From: UBA8522 sp049287565
GTDB taxonomy: Bacteria; Acidobacteriota; Aminicenantia; Aminicenantales; UBA8522
Length of the DNA stretch: 49,422 nt
Direction: 5' to 3'
Assembly (NCBI GenBank): GCA_049287565.1
Contig: JBAQGA010000041.1
Coordinates: 1 to 49,422, forward strand
Both the position numbers and the translations under genes were made by a program. Under the pieces are notes generated by a model. That model was not told the DNA's origin. It was given only the letters and a program-made list of their open reading frames with translations, and made no database searches. Below, piece by piece: positions 24,819 to 34,407 of this stretch; the stretch's first letter is position 1; each line of letters begins with the position of its first letter.

Positions 24819-26903
24819 ATGATAGGAAAAAGGGCGAAAATTATTTTCGCGTTGATGATCTTGATGCTCCTGTCCTTCAAATTCACCGGCCGGCCAGCGG
24901 CGTCCCAGGACAGAGTCGAACCTTCCCCGCCTGCCTATGATTTCAAGGTCGAAACGGGCTGGATCACAGTCCGGGACGGGACGCGCCTAGCGGCCACATA
25001 CTATAAGCCTGTCCTCAAAACTCCGAACGAGACCTTCCCTGTTCTCTTCGAGTTCCTGCCCTACCGCAAGGACGACGGCGGCTACATAGGTAACTACTCG
25101 CTCTATACCTATTTTGTCCGCCGCGGCTACATCCTGGTCCGCGTCGATATCCGCGGCACCGGCTCCTCGGAAGGAGTATTCCCCATCCGCGAGTATTCGG
25201 AGCAGGAGCTCGACGATGCGGTCGACATCATCGCCAAGCTTGCCGCCATGAGCGGCTCGAACGGACGCGTCGGCATGTGGGGAATCTCCTGGGGCGGGTT
25301 CAACGCCATCCAGGTGGCGATGCGGCGGCCGCCGGCGCTGCGGGCCATCCTGGCCGCCATGGCCACAGATGATCTCTACCACGATGACATCCACTATATC
25401 GACGGTGTCTTTCACATGGACGAATGGGCCTTCTGGTTCGACCATTCCAAGGCCATTCCGCAGTCTCCGCATTACCCTCTCGACGATTTTTATTTCCGCG
25501 ACCGCTTCGAGTCGTATCCCGGGATTCTTACCTATCTCAAGCAGCAGCGGGACGGCGATTTCTGGCGGAAAAATTCCCTCCGCTGGCAGTACGAGAAGCT
25601 CCAGATCCCCTGCTATCTCATCGGCGGCCTGCTCGACGGCTACCGGGACAGCATCCCCCGGATGCTCGAGAACATGACCGTCCCGATCAAGGCCGAGATC
25701 GGACCCTACAATCACTCCTGGCCCGACGACGGGATTCCCGGCCCGAACTACGAATGGCGCCACGAGGCGGTCCGCTGGTGGGACCACTGGCTCAAAGGCA
25801 GGAACACCGGCGTCCTCGGAGACCCCCGCTTTACTTTCTTCCTCCGCGACGCCCATCCGCCGGACCCCGGTCTTGAGACAACACCGGGATTCTGGATCTC
25901 GACAGACTGGCCCATCCCCGGGACGGAGTGGAAAAAACTCTACCCCTCGGAGAATCACCAGCTTCTTGAAGCGCCGGGAAAGCCGGGAGAAGTATCTTTG
26001 TTTTATGGGCCGGGCTTCGGCATAAACACCGGACTCTGGTGGGGAGAGCCGACAGGCGACATGCGACCCGACGACGCCGGGAGCCTCGTCTTCGACAGCC
26101 CCGTCCTGGAGAAGGGGTTCGCGATCGCCGGCCTTCCCCGCGTAGAGCTGCGCGTGGCGGCCGATGCTCCGCTCGCCCACTGGATCGTTCGCCTCGAGGA
26201 TGTCTTGCCGGACGGCCGGGTTTCGCTCGTCGCCGGCGGCCTCATCAACGGAGCCCAACGCCTTTCGCGTCTCGAGCCGGAATACCTCGAGCCGGGAAAA
26301 ACCTATGACCTCGAGTTTGATTTGCACTTCACCACCTGGACTTTCCGGCCGGGACACCGCGTCCGGCTGGCGATTACGAACTCGCTCTTCCCGATGACCT
26401 GGCCGACTCCCGATCCGATGACAACCCCCCTTGCGACTGGCGCCGGACAGACAAACATCGCCCTCCCCGTGATTCCACCGGGTCCATTACAAAAACCTGA
26501 TTTCCTGGCGCCGGAACCCCGGGAATCTGCCAGGGACGCCCGGGACTTCGGCAGCGACGTCTGGCCTCAGGGCGTGTACGAATACAGGCGCGACCTGGCC
26601 CACGGGACGGTCGCCGTCGAATGGCGCGGGAAAGGGAGCTATGAGGTAAAGGGCGTCCGCTACCATTTCACCGAGCTCAATCTCTATGAGACGAACGAGC
26701 GGGACCCGGCGCGGTCCCGGTTTCTGGGAGAGGCGAGCGATACCATCGAGCTCCCCGGCCGGAAGATATACCTGCTGACGAATGGAGAGATCGTTTCCGA
26801 CGAGAAAAATTTCCACCTGACCTTCACCCGCCGGGTCTACGAGAACGACAAGCTCCTCCGGAGCCGCGAGTGGAAAGAGACGATCCCCAGGGATTTTCAA
26901 TAA
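24819..26903 (+). CDS. CocE/NonD family hydrolase (X-Pro dipeptidyl-peptidase S15 type), exported
   Basis: Secreted alpha/beta hydrolase of 694 aa that would cleave an ester or an X-Pro peptide. An N-terminal signal (IIFALMILMLLSFKF) leads to the catalytic domain. The nucleophile elbow is GISWGGF with S157, the acid is D273 in GGLLDGY, and the histidine is H299 in GPYNHSW. The capping helices follow S157 as in CocE. A C-terminal jelly-roll (about 410-560; LRVAADAPLAHWIVRLEDV, FRPGHRVRLAITNS) is the X-Pro_dipeptid_C domain. A further C-terminal beta extension of about 120 residues is not part of classic CocE. GGAGAAAAGCC precedes the ATG. The frame overlaps only the untranslated leader of the next gene. 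Ester versus peptide substrate is unresolved. Confidence 0.9.
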   Translation: MIGKRAKIIFALMILMLLSFKFTGRPAASQDRVEPSPPAYDFKVETGWITVRDGTRLAATYYKPVLKTPNETFPVLFEFLPYRKDDGGYIGNYSLYTYFVRRGYILVRVDIRGTGSSEGVFPIREYSEQELDDAVDIIAKLAAMSGSNGRVGMWGISWGGFNAIQVAMRRPPALRAILAAMATDDLYHDDIHYIDGVFHMDEWAFWFDHSKAIPQSPHYPLDDFYFRDRFESYPGILTYLKQQRDGDFWRKNSLRWQYEKLQIPCYLIGGLLDGYRDSIPRMLENMTVPIKAEIGPYNHSWPDDGIPGPNYEWRHEAVRWWDHWLKGRNTGVLGDPRFTFFLRDAHPPDPGLETTPGFWISTDWPIPGTEWKKLYPSENHQLLEAPGKPGEVSLFYGPGFGINTGLWWGEPTGDMRPDDAGSLVFDSPVLEKGFAIAGLPRVELRVAADAPLAHWIVRLEDVLPDGRVSLVAGGLINGAQRLSRLEPEYLEPGKTYDLEFDLHFTTWTFRPGHRVRLAITNSLFPMTWPTPDPMTTPLATGAGQTNIALPVIPPGPLQKPDFLAPEPRESARDARDFGSDVWPQGVYEYRRDLAHGTVAVEWRGKGSYEVKGVRYHFTELNLYETNERDPARSRFLGEASDTIELPGRKIYLLTNGEIVSDEKNFHLTFTRRVYENDKLLRSREWKETIPRDFQ

Positions 26904-26983
26904 AGGAGCGGGGACGTTCCCCGGGGAGCCGTCTTTTGAAGCATGATAACGCACCAAGGCATCCTCCGGAAAGGAGAGGGGTT

Positions 26984-29653
26984 ATGCGCCTCCGAGTTTT
27001 TGTGCCCGTCTTGATCATCCTGCTATCATGGACGACGGTCCAGAATCCTCGTCAAGAAACCCTTGATTTCCTGGATGAATTCATCATCAAAACGCCCGGG
27101 CGGTTCAACGGCTACACGAATTACTGGCACAGCATTTTCTGGGAATGGCAGCAATACGGCAATCTTTTCCAGTTGAGCGTCCCCGATGTGGTCAGGGCCA
27201 TCGCCCAGAGCAAACTCGATACGGCCGAAGAACTGGGAATCCCCGGACTGCTCCTGCAGGAAGGTTTTCTGGCGGTCTGGCTCAAGAGGTCCGCCCGGGA
27301 ACTCAATGACCCGACGCAGGACGAGGTCGAAAAGGCGCTTTCAGAATCGGATCTCCTTGTTTATATCTGCCCAGCCAGCGAACTCGGAAAACGGCTCGGC
27401 CAGAAGTTTCCCGAAGAGCGGGACTGGCGACGGACGCTCCAGAGCCACCAGCTCAATGCGGCCTATTTCCGCGATATCCGGGCGTTTTGTCTGGAGAAGG
27501 GCGACAGAAAATTGTTCGTCGTCCTGGCCGATTACGCGGAAGACAGGGACCGTTTCCGGACGCTGATCGAGGGAGTCCGCAATGTGCTGGACAAATACGA
27601 CCTCCACCGGGGCTGGTTCGGGACCGGGACTCTCCTCCACAGCGTGACCTGTCAGCCCGGCCATCCGCTGGAAGTCATCGCCAGGGGGCTGGAGCAGGGA
27701 AACGATTGGTTCACCTTCAGCGGATACATGGACTATCTTCTCCAAGCGCAGCTTCCGGAATGGCTGGGCAAGGTCGGTCTGAAAGTCGTCACTGACGTGG
27801 GAACGGGCAAGGCGACACACAGCTTCGGGTCGGTCGCCTATGGCTGCAAGAGCTGGGATGGGTTCAAGATCCAGGATATGCCCACCGAAGAGGAGTGGAT
27901 CCGCTTCGTCAAGGAGCGCGACGGGCACATCTTCAGGCCTGTTTACAACGCCGACTGCGATCCCTTTGAATATGACGGGTATATCGCCATCGAGGGCAAC
28001 AAAAAGCAGATCGACACCGAAGTCCGGCCTTTCATCCTTCAAACAGGCTACATTCGTGAAGACGCCCCACCGGCAATGGCCCTCTTCTCCGCCAGGGGTC
28101 GGGACTGGAATCGCGAGGCGATGTGGGACGCCATTCTGGGAAGGAGAGAAGTCGGCATTCTGCCTCAGGGAAAGATGCTGGGGCCTGAAATCTACAGGAA
28201 CGCTCTCCAGATGCTGCTTCTCGACCGGGTGTGGCTGGAGGGCTTTTTCGGCGATGCGGTTCAGATGCGGGCCCGGATCGACGGCCGCAGTCTCCAGGTC
28301 AGTCTGGCCAACGTCCGGGAGACAGAGATATCGGGGAACCTCATGATCACAGCCGCCCCCGAGTTGGTCCTCATGGGCGAACCATCCCTGCAAATGAACA
28401 TCCCGCCGCGCTCATCACGGGAAGTTTCTTTTCAACTCCAGCCCCGCCTGGAGGCGACGGGCAGGACGAATCCAATCCTCGTGACTTTTGATTGGGAGGG
28501 CCGCCAAAAAAGGACGCTCGCTGTCATGGACCTGCCGCCGGCGATTTCCTTACACAGGCTTCTTTATGGCCAGTCTCCGGAGGTTGTCTTCCCGGTATCC
28601 GTCCACAACTTTGGTGATCAAGACTCATTCCCGGTCCGCGTCCAGGTTTATGCTGCGGCTTCGCCGGACCGGGTTGTCTTCGATAAGTCCGAACGCTGCG
28701 ACGTGCCCCCCTCCGGATTCAAGGAGATGACCTTCCGGCTTCCGCTCCAACCGGGCACCTACACCGTCAAGGTCTCGGCCCTGGGGGCCGAGACCGAAAG
28801 CCAACTGGGAGTCGAAGCCTTGTCCGGACGAGCGACCTGCACGCCCGTGGACCTCAACGGCGACGGCGTGTCCGAATATCGAATGGAGAACTCAAGAGTG
28901 GAGGTCACCCTTCTGGCCACGGGCGCCCGGATCATCGAGTACATCGTCAGGGAGAGAGGAGACAACGTTCTATTCAAGCTCTGGCCGGAAAAGGAAAGCA
29001 CGGACAAGCGGCCATTCCGAGAAAGGGGATTCTATCCCTACGGCGGTTTCGAGGACTTTCTCGGACAGGCGAGCATCGAAACCCACACGGTCTATTCGGC
29101 CGAGGTCGTCCGCGGGGATGGGCCTTTTGTGCAGATACGAATGGCTGCGGATTACTATGGCAATCGGCTGGAGAAGATATTCACGCTCTACGGAGATTCG
29201 CCCCTGGTCGAAGTGCGCTTCGCCCTGACCTTCCGGAATCCGGAGCTCAACATGCTCGGCCCGCAGCCGATCCTCGCGCTCGGCGAGAAGCATTGGACCG
29301 AGGACGTTTTCATCGTACCCACGGTCTCCGGTCGTCGCGAGTTCCGAATGCGGCCGGAGGAATACTTCGGCGAAGTCCTGTTTCTCAAGGAAGGTTGGAA
29401 CGCCGGACGGGATACAGCGGAGGATGTCTGTTTTGTCGGAGCCTTTCCCGTGAGCGAACCGGAGTTCCTCCACATGTGGATGAACCACCCCTCCAACGGG
29501 GAGTCCCATCATTACTATGCCGAGTTCCAGCCCTGGGTGCCGATCTTCCAGAAGACCGTCCGCTATTTCTCGTACTATCTCTGGGGGGCCGCCGGTCCCT
29601 GGGAGGCTGCCCTCGCCGAGCTCCGCCGGCGAAACCTGATCACTGCCCGCTAG
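26984..29653 (+). CDS. Unrecognised large secreted protein (about 890 aa)
   Basis: I do not recognise this protein family. The start at 26984 (MRLRVFVPVLIILLSWTT) is chosen because GGAGAGGGG precedes it and a signal peptide follows; an upstream in-frame ATG at 26870 overlaps the previous gene. The first ~420 residues look globular and enzyme-like (YGCKSWDGFK, FSGYMDYLLQ). The middle has beta-sandwich character, like CARDB or alpha-glucosidase accessory domains. A calcium-loop-like DLNGDG lies at about 623-628. The last ~250 residues (YGGFEDFLGQ, YYGNRLEKIFTLYGDSPLVEVRFAL) resemble the galactose-mutarotase-like fold found at the end of carbohydrate-active enzymes. Its location after GH29 and CocE genes favours a role in glycan processing, which is inference. 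Confidence 0.75.
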   Translation: MRLRVFVPVLIILLSWTTVQNPRQETLDFLDEFIIKTPGRFNGYTNYWHSIFWEWQQYGNLFQLSVPDVVRAIAQSKLDTAEELGIPGLLLQEGFLAVWLKRSARELNDPTQDEVEKALSESDLLVYICPASELGKRLGQKFPEERDWRRTLQSHQLNAAYFRDIRAFCLEKGDRKLFVVLADYAEDRDRFRTLIEGVRNVLDKYDLHRGWFGTGTLLHSVTCQPGHPLEVIARGLEQGNDWFTFSGYMDYLLQAQLPEWLGKVGLKVVTDVGTGKATHSFGSVAYGCKSWDGFKIQDMPTEEEWIRFVKERDGHIFRPVYNADCDPFEYDGYIAIEGNKKQIDTEVRPFILQTGYIREDAPPAMALFSARGRDWNREAMWDAILGRREVGILPQGKMLGPEIYRNALQMLLLDRVWLEGFFGDAVQMRARIDGRSLQVSLANVRETEISGNLMITAAPELVLMGEPSLQMNIPPRSSREVSFQLQPRLEATGRTNPILVTFDWEGRQKRTLAVMDLPPAISLHRLLYGQSPEVVFPVSVHNFGDQDSFPVRVQVYAAASPDRVVFDKSERCDVPPSGFKEMTFRLPLQPGTYTVKVSALGAETESQLGVEALSGRATCTPVDLNGDGVSEYRMENSRVEVTLLATGARIIEYIVRERGDNVLFKLWPEKESTDKRPFRERGFYPYGGFEDFLGQASIETHTVYSAEVVRGDGPFVQIRMAADYYGNRLEKIFTLYGDSPLVEVRFALTFRNPELNMLGPQPILALGEKHWTEDVFIVPTVSGRREFRMRPEEYFGEVLFLKEGWNAGRDTAEDVCFVGAFPVSEPEFLHMWMNHPSNGESHHYYAEFQPWVPIFQKTVRYFSYYLWGAAGPWEAALAELRRRNLITAR

Positions 29654-29815
29654 TTCAGCTTGTTTTTTTAGAAAAAGAACCAGCGGAAGTCGAAAAGGGA
29701 GTTCGGAAAAAGAGAACCGTCCCCTTTTATCTCTTTTATCTGTGGCTGGAGAGAGTGCGGAAGGACACTAGGCCTCCCGTACTCCCCGATAAGAAGGAGT
29801 CATTAGAGAGCTGTT

Positions 29816-31177
29816 TCAGACCAAGCCCTGCTCTATCATCGCCCGGGCGACTTTGAGGAAACCGCCGATGTTGGCGCCGTTGACATAGTTTCCCGGAGTC
29901 CCGTAGGCGGCGGCCGATTCGACGCAGGTCTTGTGAATGCTTTTCATAATCTGATAGAGCCGCTTGTCAACTTCCTCTCTGGTCCAGCTCAGCCGCAGGC
30001 TGTTCTGGCTCATCTCCAGGCCGGAAGTGGCCACCCCGCCGGCGTTGGCCGCTTTTCCGGGTCCGAACAGGATCTTGGCGTCGAGAAAGATGTCAATTCC
30101 CTCGGCTGTCGTCGGCATGTTGGCGCCCTCGACGACCACATAGACGCCGTTTTTGACCAGGTTTTTCGCATCCTTAGTATTGATCTCGTTCTGGGTGGCA
30201 CTGGGGAAGGCGCAATCAGCCTTGATGTCCCAAAGCGGGTTGCTGTCCATGTCTGGCGTAATGGGAGTATAGGTCACTCCCTTGAACTTGTCGGCATATT
30301 CCTTGATCCGTCCCCGCCGGACGTTCTTCAGGTCAATGACGAATTCGAGCTTCTTGTCATCGATACCCGCCGGGTCGTAGATGATCCCGTTGGAATCGGA
30401 GAGGGTCACTACCTTGCCGCCGAGCTGGTTGATCTTCTCGATCGTGTACTGAGCCACGTTCCCGCTCCCTGAGACCAGGCATGATTTTCCCTTAAGGGAT
30501 TGACTTCTCGTGGCCAGCATTTCAGCGGCAAAATAGACGGCGCCGTATCCGGTGGCCTCAGGACGGATCAGGGATCCGCCCCAATCCAGCCCTTTTCCCG
30601 TCAACACTCCCGTGACCTCGTTCTTTATTTTTCGATACTGCCCATACAAGAAGCCGATCTCGCGTCCGCCGACGCCGATGTCTCCGGCCGGAACATCGGT
30701 GTCCGGGCCGATGTGGCGGAAGAGCTCGCTCATGAAGCTCTGGCACAGCCGCATGACTTCGTTGTCGCTTTTGCCTTTGGGGTCGAAATCGCAGCCGCCT
30801 TTCCCGCCCCCCATAGGGAGTGTCGTCAACGAGTTTTTGAAGACCTGCTCGAAGGCCAGGAACTTCAGAATCCCGAGGTTGACCGTTGGATGAAAGCGGA
30901 GCCCTCCTTTAAAGGGGCCGATGGCGCTGTTCATCTGGATGCGGTAGCCGCGGTTTACCTGGACCTCGCCGGCGTCGTCCATCCAGCTCACCCGGAACAT
31001 CAGCACCCTTTCCGGCTCAGCGATCCGCTCCATGATCTTGGCCTTGCGATATTCGGGATGGCGCTCGAGAACCAGGGAGATGGAGTTCACCACCTCGTAG
31101 ACGGCCTGGTGAAACTCGGGCTGAGCCGGGTTCTTGGCCTTAATCTCGTCCATAAAATCCTTAACATAACTGCTCAT
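29816..31177 (-). CDS. gdhA: NADP-type glutamate dehydrogenase
   Basis: Cytoplasmic enzyme that makes glutamate from 2-oxoglutarate and ammonia (or the reverse), expected to be hexameric. Length (453 aa) and sequence match the E. coli GdhA subfamily. The substrate loop GPFKGGLRFHP, the catalytic-lysine motif LPMGGGKGGCDFDPKG, DTDVPAGDIGVGGREIG with the catalytic aspartate, and the Rossmann VSGSGNVAQY are all intact. AAGGAG sits close before the ATG. It is divergent from a second GDH homologue that has lost the catalytic lysine. This one is the functional glutamate-forming member of the pair. Confidence 0.95.
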   Translation of the reverse strand: MSSYVKDFMDEIKAKNPAQPEFHQAVYEVVNSISLVLERHPEYRKAKIMERIAEPERVLMFRVSWMDDAGEVQVNRGYRIQMNSAIGPFKGGLRFHPTVNLGILKFLAFEQVFKNSLTTLPMGGGKGGCDFDPKGKSDNEVMRLCQSFMSELFRHIGPDTDVPAGDIGVGGREIGFLYGQYRKIKNEVTGVLTGKGLDWGGSLIRPEATGYGAVYFAAEMLATRSQSLKGKSCLVSGSGNVAQYTIEKINQLGGKVVTLSDSNGIIYDPAGIDDKKLEFVIDLKNVRRGRIKEYADKFKGVTYTPITPDMDSNPLWDIKADCAFPSATQNEINTKDAKNLVKNGVYVVVEGANMPTTAEGIDIFLDAKILFGPGKAANAGGVATSGLEMSQNSLRLSWTREEVDKRLYQIMKSIHKTCVESAAAYGTPGNYVNGANIGGFLKVARAMIEQGLV

Positions 31178-31291
31178 GATAACTCCTTTGCTATGAATTC
31201 TTGGGTGACGGATTCCTATGATTCACCATCCTATTCATAGTCCAAAATTGTTAGCCGTTTATTTGGGTTGTGTTGGGATTGTAATAAAAAT

Positions 31292-31317
31292 CGGCCCGTT
31301 CTATCAGGGCGGGGCCG
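31292..31317 (+). promoter_or_regulatory. GC-rich hairpin in the region between the two GDH genes
   Basis: CGGCCC (31292-31297) can pair with GGGCCG (31312-31317) across a 14-nt loop that itself contains GGGC. It lies just upstream of the -35 box of the second GDH gene and could be an operator or the end of a divergent leader. Its function is unknown. Confidence 0.3.
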
Positions 31318-31322
31318 CTTCC

Positions 31323-31351
31323 TTGACTTTTGGCGGGGCTGAGCTTATGTT
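31323..31351 (+). promoter_or_regulatory. Sigma-70-type promoter of the GDH-homologue/PPDK_N operon
   Basis: TTGACT (31323-31328), 17-nt spacer, TATGTT (31346-31351). The ATG at 31379 lies about 20 nt after the predicted start site and has GAGGAAGG before it. It should drive the three overlapping genes to 37606. Confidence 0.65.
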
Positions 31352-31378
31352 TAAGAAAAAAAAGAGAGGAAGGACAGT

Positions 31379-32655
<1,277 letters not shown>

Positions 32656-32665
<10 letters not shown>

Positions 32666-34407
32666 TATTGCCTGTCCGGCCGGCCGTCGCGTCTTTTGAC
32701 CGCCACTTCTTTACCGGCAAGGAGAAGTTCACCGCCATAGGACGGGGCGACCTCGGTGGAAAAGCTCACGGGCTGGCCCTGATGCGGAATACCCTGGAAA
32801 ACCGGCTGGCCGAGCGGTTTCTCCCGGATATCCAAATCAGCATCCCCACGCTGACGGTGATCGCAACCGGTATGTTCGACCTCTTTATTGAGCAAAACGA
32901 CCTCCACGACCTGGCCCTGTCCAGCCTCCGGGATGATCTCATCGCCGGAGCCTTCCAGAAGGCCGACCTGCCCGCCCAGCTCGTCGGCGACCTTCGCGCT
33001 TTGATCGCCCAAGTGCAGACCCCTCTGGCGGTCCGGTCATCCAGCCTGCTCGAAGACGCCATGTTTGAGCCGTTCGCCAGCGTCTATGCCACCAAGATGA
33101 TCCCCAACAACCAGATGAGCCCGGATTCCCGCTTCAAAAAACTGGTCGAGGCCGTCAAATTTGTCTATGCGTCCACCTTCTTCAAGGACGCGAAGAACTA
33201 TATCCGGGCGACGAAGCACACCACTGCGGACGAGAAAATGGCCGTGATCATCCAGGAAGTCGTCGGCGTCCGTCACGGTCAGTGCTTCTATCCTCATATT
33301 TCCGGGGTGGCCCGGTCGTTCAACTTCTATCCTCTCGGCCACTCCATGCCCGCCGAGGGAATCATCGATCTGGCACTCGGCCTAGGAAAGGCCATCGTGG
33401 ATGACGGCATCGCCTGGTCCTATTCGCCGGCCTACCCCCGGGCCAATCCACCCTACAACACGCTGGCCGACCTCCTGACCCAGACGCAATCGGAATTCTG
33501 GGCCATCAACCTGGGCTGGCCCGCGGAGTTCAACCCCATCAAAGAGACAGAGTACATGATGAAGTTCAGCCTGGAAGAGGCCGAAAAGGACGGCGTTCTT
33601 CAATTTCTGGCCTCTACCTACAGGGCCCAGGATGATAAAATCGTCTATGGGATCGCCGAAAAAGGACCCCGGGTCATCGACTTCGCGCCCATCCTCAAGT
33701 TTGACCTTATGCCCCTCAACGCCTTGCTGAAGGAACTGCTTAAGATTTGCGAAGACACGCTGGGGAGGATGGTGGAGATCGAGTTCGCCCTGACCCTCGA
33801 CGAGCGCCGGGGGATTCCGGCCCGGTTCGGCTTCCTCCAGGTCAGGCCGATGGTTGTTTCCTCAGCCCGGGTCTCGATCTCTGCGGAGGAACTCGTGGGG
33901 AAAAACGTCCTTCTGGCCTCGGAGTCCGCTCTGGGAAACGGTGTCCTCGATCAGATCAAGGACATTGTCTATGTGAAGCCCGAGAGATTTAACGTCCATT
34001 ATTCCGAAACGGTCGCCTCCGAGCTCGAGAGATTGAACCATTGGCTGGTAACGTTCGACAGCCCTTACCTTTTGATCGGCCTGGGGCGCTGGGGGACCTC
34101 GGATCCACAGGCGGGAATTCCCGTGAATTTCGGTCAAATTTGCGGCGCCAAGGTCATCGTCGAGTGCGCTCTCCCGGAGACGAGCTCGATGCTCAGCCAG
34201 GGCTCCCATTTTTTCCATAACATCACCAGTTTCCGGGTCTTTTATTTTTCATTGGGAGCCGAAGACCGATTCAAGATCGACTGGGATTGGATTCAACGCC
34301 AGCCGGCGGTTCACGAAACGGACCATGTCCGGCATGTTCGGCTCCCCGCTCCTTTAACAATCAAGGTCGACGGTACCTCCAGCCGGGGGGTGATCCATCA
34401 TGGATGA
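32656..34407 (+). CDS. PEP/pyruvate-binding (PPDK_N, ATP-grasp) protein without phosphohistidine domain
   Basis: Cytoplasmic protein of 583 aa. The ATP-grasp half of PEP synthase/PPDK is recognisable: GGKAHGL (34-40), VRSSSLLED (126-134), IIQEVVG (198-204), and FLQVRP (393-398) closing the fold. In real PEP synthases a swivelling domain with the phosphorylated histidine and a PEP-utiliser barrel follow; both are missing. Instead there is a different C-terminal region of about 180 residues with IGLGRWGTSDP (474-484) and SQGSHFFHN (514-522), shared by the two other PPDK_N proteins nearby. The GTG start at 32656 overlaps the upstream GDH-like gene by 10 nt (a TTG at 32662 is the alternative). 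Annotation as pyruvate,phosphate dikinase would be wrong. Function unknown; signalling kinase-like activity is one possibility. Confidence 0.85.
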
